Assembly (NCBI GenBank): GCA_903918125.1
Contig: CAIXDB010000025.1
Coordinates: 1-5,812 of the forward strand
Origin: an uncultured bacterium
GTDB lineage: Bacteria; Patescibacteria; Paceibacteria; UBA9973; Zambryskibacteraceae
Reading direction: 5' to 3'
Length of the DNA stretch: 5,812 nt
The translations under genes were made by a program, and so were the position numbers. Below, piece by piece: positions 4,409 to 5,812 of the stretch. Positions within the stretch are counted from its first letter, which is position 1; each line of letters starts with the position of its first letter. A model generated the notes under the pieces. The model ran no database searches and was not told where the DNA came from. It was given only the letters and a program-made list of their open reading frames with translations.

Positions 4409-4414
4409 ATTATA
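4409..4414 (-). promoter_or_regulatory. Putative -10 box of the lepA promoter
   Basis: Minus-strand TATAAT, a perfect -10, in the 222-nt gap between lepA and the next gene. The -35 is weak (TTGTTG, 18 nt upstream). The expected start near 4402 leaves a leader of about 140 nt before the lepA ATG. I see no convincing riboswitch or leader ORF in that leader. The promoter follows directly after the neighbour's terminator. Confidence 0.4.
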
Positions 4415-4432
4415 TTACAGACAGATAGTATA

Positions 4433-4469
4433 CAACAAAAGAGAGGTTGTCGGAAATCCAGACAACCTC
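4433..4469 (-). terminator. Rho-independent terminator of the NDT/DUF4406-like gene
   Basis: On the minus strand, GAGGTTGTC (4461-4469) pairs perfectly with GACAACCTC (4443-4451) across the loop TGGATTTCC. That loop may close two more GG/CC pairs with a bulged T. The U-rich tail TCTTTTGTTGT (4433-4442) follows. The stem begins 12 nt after the TAG stop at 4482. This is the clearest terminator in the window. Confidence 0.85.
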
Positions 4470-4481
4470 AACACACTTCGT

Positions 4482-4952
4482 CTACTCCAACCACTCAACC
4501 GGATAGTCCTCAATGCAAATACCAAGTTCTGCCACAATTTGTCTTTCCCAAACTGCACCCCGAGAACTCTGCCAGTCTGGCAGAAACAAGGTTTTTTTAA
4601 TGTGGCCGGATATGAATATCCTTTTATAAAATACCTCAAGAATATCCATGCAATACTCTGTTGAGCGACTTTCATCAAAACCGACGATGCGAATAATGGC
4701 ATTCTGAAACGGGAGCTGGTTAAACACCATTAGTCCGTGTTCGCAAGCTCTGCTAATTGCTCGCTCGAAACGAGCCATATTTTTTCTAAAATCACCGAGT
4801 CCTCCGGTTGACATTGGACCACAGATTTGAACTACAGGATGTCCGTTTGTATCCATCCGAGCCAAAATTGTTGTTGCTATGTCGGCAGCTTCTTCAAGTG
4901 TAGAGATGTGTTCTAACGCTTTTCGTTCTTTTTCTGTCCACGGATTGTACAT
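4482..4952 (-). CDS. DUF4406 / nucleoside deoxyribosyltransferase-like protein
   Basis: A 156-residue soluble protein. The N-terminal helical stretch (TEKERKALEHISTLEEAADIA) precedes a strand-loop VVQICGPMSTGGLG (40-53). This resembles the GPM(S/T)G nucleotide-binding loop of the DUF4406 / nucleoside 2-deoxyribosyltransferase-like fold. A helix (NMARFERAISRACEHGL) and a strand (MVFNQLPFQ) follow. Near the end, PDWQSSRGAVWERQIVAELGI (126-145) resembles the family's closing motif, with E136 as a candidate catalytic residue. Such proteins cleave or transfer nucleoside or nucleotide sugars, but the substrate cannot be read from sequence. It is the only gene here with a good ribosome-binding site (GGAAGGA, 4958-4964). 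It follows murJ by 50 nt on the same strand and ends in a strong terminator, so it may be the last gene of that transcript. Family assignment is tentative. Confidence 0.55.
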   Translation of the reverse strand: MYNPWTEKERKALEHISTLEEAADIATTILARMDTNGHPVVQICGPMSTGGLGDFRKNMARFERAISRACEHGLMVFNQLPFQNAIIRIVGFDESRSTEYCMDILEVFYKRIFISGHIKKTLFLPDWQSSRGAVWERQIVAELGICIEDYPVEWLE

Positions 4953-4957
4953 GCGAT

Positions 4958-4964
4958 TCCTTCC
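4958..4964 (-). promoter_or_regulatory. Shine-Dalgarno sequence GGAAGGA
   Basis: Minus-strand GGAAGGA ends five bases before the ATG at 4952 and supports that start. It is the only recognisable Shine-Dalgarno sequence before any start codon in the window, in contrast to the other genes. Confidence 0.7.
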
Positions 4965-5002
4965 GTTTTCTATCTTACATAATGTTGAAAGAAATACAAC
5001 TT

Positions 5003-5812
5003 CTACACCACCTCGGCGTCGGGACCGAGGACTTTGGCGCGCCAGATTTTTTTGTGAAGTGTTGCCCAGATTTCCGACAGTTCGCGCGAATTAAGTAGAT
5101 ACAGCACGACAATACCGACGGCGATGCCGACGACACCGGAACAAAAACCTTGGAGGAAAATGCCGACCACAGTGTTGATATTGAACACGTGATCAAACAC
5201 ATTGAGACAAAGATAGGCGACGTAGCCCATGATGAGCGAAGAGGAAACGGTCTCGAACAACACGCGCAACACCTTTGGCGAGTATGTCGGATACTCGCGA
5301 CCGAAACCGACCCAATGCGCAATCATGTTTATAACCGTGCCAATGGAGTAGCCGAGTGGCAACATGAGCACGACGGTACCGGAAATGCCGGACACTTTGA
5401 GGAGCGACTCGGAGAAATTCTGGAAAAATAAATTGTGTTGAAACACATGCACGAGAAAATACGAAATGAGCACTGTGACGACGGCGCAGATGACATTCAC
5501 AACCAAAGGTAGTGTCGTTTGTCCGCGAGAATAGTAGGCGCGCACGAACAGTCCCATCATGTTTTGAGCGATGAGCGACACAATAAACAATGCCAGCGCG
5601 GCCGCGGTCAAGCGCGTGTCGTTCCAGTTGAACTGTCCGGCACCGAGCAGTGTGCGCACGATCTGCGCGCGCAAAACAACGAACATAACGGAGATTGGAA
5701 TGGACCAGAAAATCATATGACGCGACGAGGATATCATGTGGTCGAGAAATTCCTCGTGACTGCCTTTGCTATAGAGCCGTGCCAGAACAGGAAAAGCGGC
5801 GGAAGCATACGA
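5003..5812 (-). CDS. murJ: Lipid II flippase MurJ (MviN), C-terminal part
   Basis: The C-terminal 269 residues of a multi-pass membrane protein of the MurJ/MviN (MOP) family, which flips lipid II across the inner membrane for peptidoglycan synthesis. The frame is open to the right edge and begins mid-protein (SYASAAFPVLARLYSKGS). Family hallmarks seen are the AAFPVLARLYS segment, IPISVMFVVLRAQIVRTLLG followed by AGQF, and FVRAYYSRGQTTLPLVVNVI. About six hydrophobic helices follow one another, the last near VGIAVGIVVLYLL, and a short basic cytoplasmic tail (HKKIWRAK) ends the protein. Roughly half of a normal 500-570-residue MurJ lies outside the window. The stop TAG at 5003-5005 is followed 50 nt later by the NDT/DUF4406-like gene on the same strand, with no terminator between. 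Confidence 0.93.
   Translation of the reverse strand, partial: SYASAAFPVLARLYSKGSHEEFLDHMISSSRHMIFWSIPISVMFVVLRAQIVRTLLGAGQFNWNDTRLTAAALALFIVSLIAQNMMGLFVRAYYSRGQTTLPLVVNVICAVVTVLISYFLVHVFQHNLFFQNFSESLLKVSGISGTVVLMLPLGYSIGTVINMIAHWVGFGREYPTYSPKVLRVLFETVSSSLIMGYVAYLCLNVFDHVFNINTVVGIFLQGFCSGVVGIAVGIVVLYLLNSRELSEIWATLHKKIWRAKVLGPDAEVV

Noticed and set aside
4394..4416. Plus-strand promoter-like TTGACT followed by TATATT
   Set aside because: The spacer is only 12 nt, and it would transcribe antisense into the gene at 4482 with no plus-strand gene to serve.
1..5812. CRISPR array, insertion sequence, prophage or large novel defence cluster
   Set aside because: No regularly spaced repeats, transposase or integrase frames, or terminal inverted repeats found; the only defence- or mobility-like genes are the lone HNH and hicBA.

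Overview
The window most likely comes from a member of the Candidate Phyla Radiation (Patescibacteria), probably a Parcubacteria-type lineage. This is an inference from protein style and layout. The cues are a divergent LepA, a DivIC/FtsB-like protein with a short C-terminal tail, tiny one-helix membrane proteins, a HicB/HicA pair with the toxin gene last, tRNA genes spread among unrelated short operons, and an almost complete lack of Shine-Dalgarno sequences. No marker here fixes the taxon.

Almost everything lies on the minus strand. From the left: tRNA-Phe(GAA) (3-79, minus), which is off-consensus; a plus-strand HNH nuclease gene (173-556), A+T-rich and probably leaderless; an 88-residue single-helix membrane protein (564-830, minus); a hicB-hicA toxin-antitoxin operon (1409 to 883, minus); tRNA-Arg(CCU) (1449-1520, minus); a CxxC glutaredoxin-like protein (1542-1799, minus); a DivIC/FtsB-like septum protein (1854-2225, minus); a 38-residue one-helix microprotein on the plus strand (2251-2367); lepA/EF4 (2364-4259, minus) with an unusual 22-residue insertion in the G domain; an NDT/DUF4406-like protein (4482-4952, minus) ending in a clear terminator; and the C-terminal half of the lipid II flippase murJ (5003-5812, minus, cut by the window edge).

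Functionally the right half is core cell biology: envelope (murJ), translation (lepA) and division (DivIC/FtsB-like). The left part, about 80-1410, is accessory: HNH nuclease, toxin-antitoxin pair and a small membrane protein, all more A+T-rich than lepA or murJ and flanked by two tRNA genes. No large new multi-gene system is visible.

The most notable signals are smaller. Extended -10 promoters sit exactly 6 nt before three start codons, which predicts leaderless mRNAs. An identical 15-base promoter block lies at the same distance before hicB and before the 88-residue membrane protein gene. Start codons only 25 bp apart share overlapping opposed -10 boxes. The LepA insertion is bounded by direct repeats, and its G4 motif reads SKID instead of NKxD.
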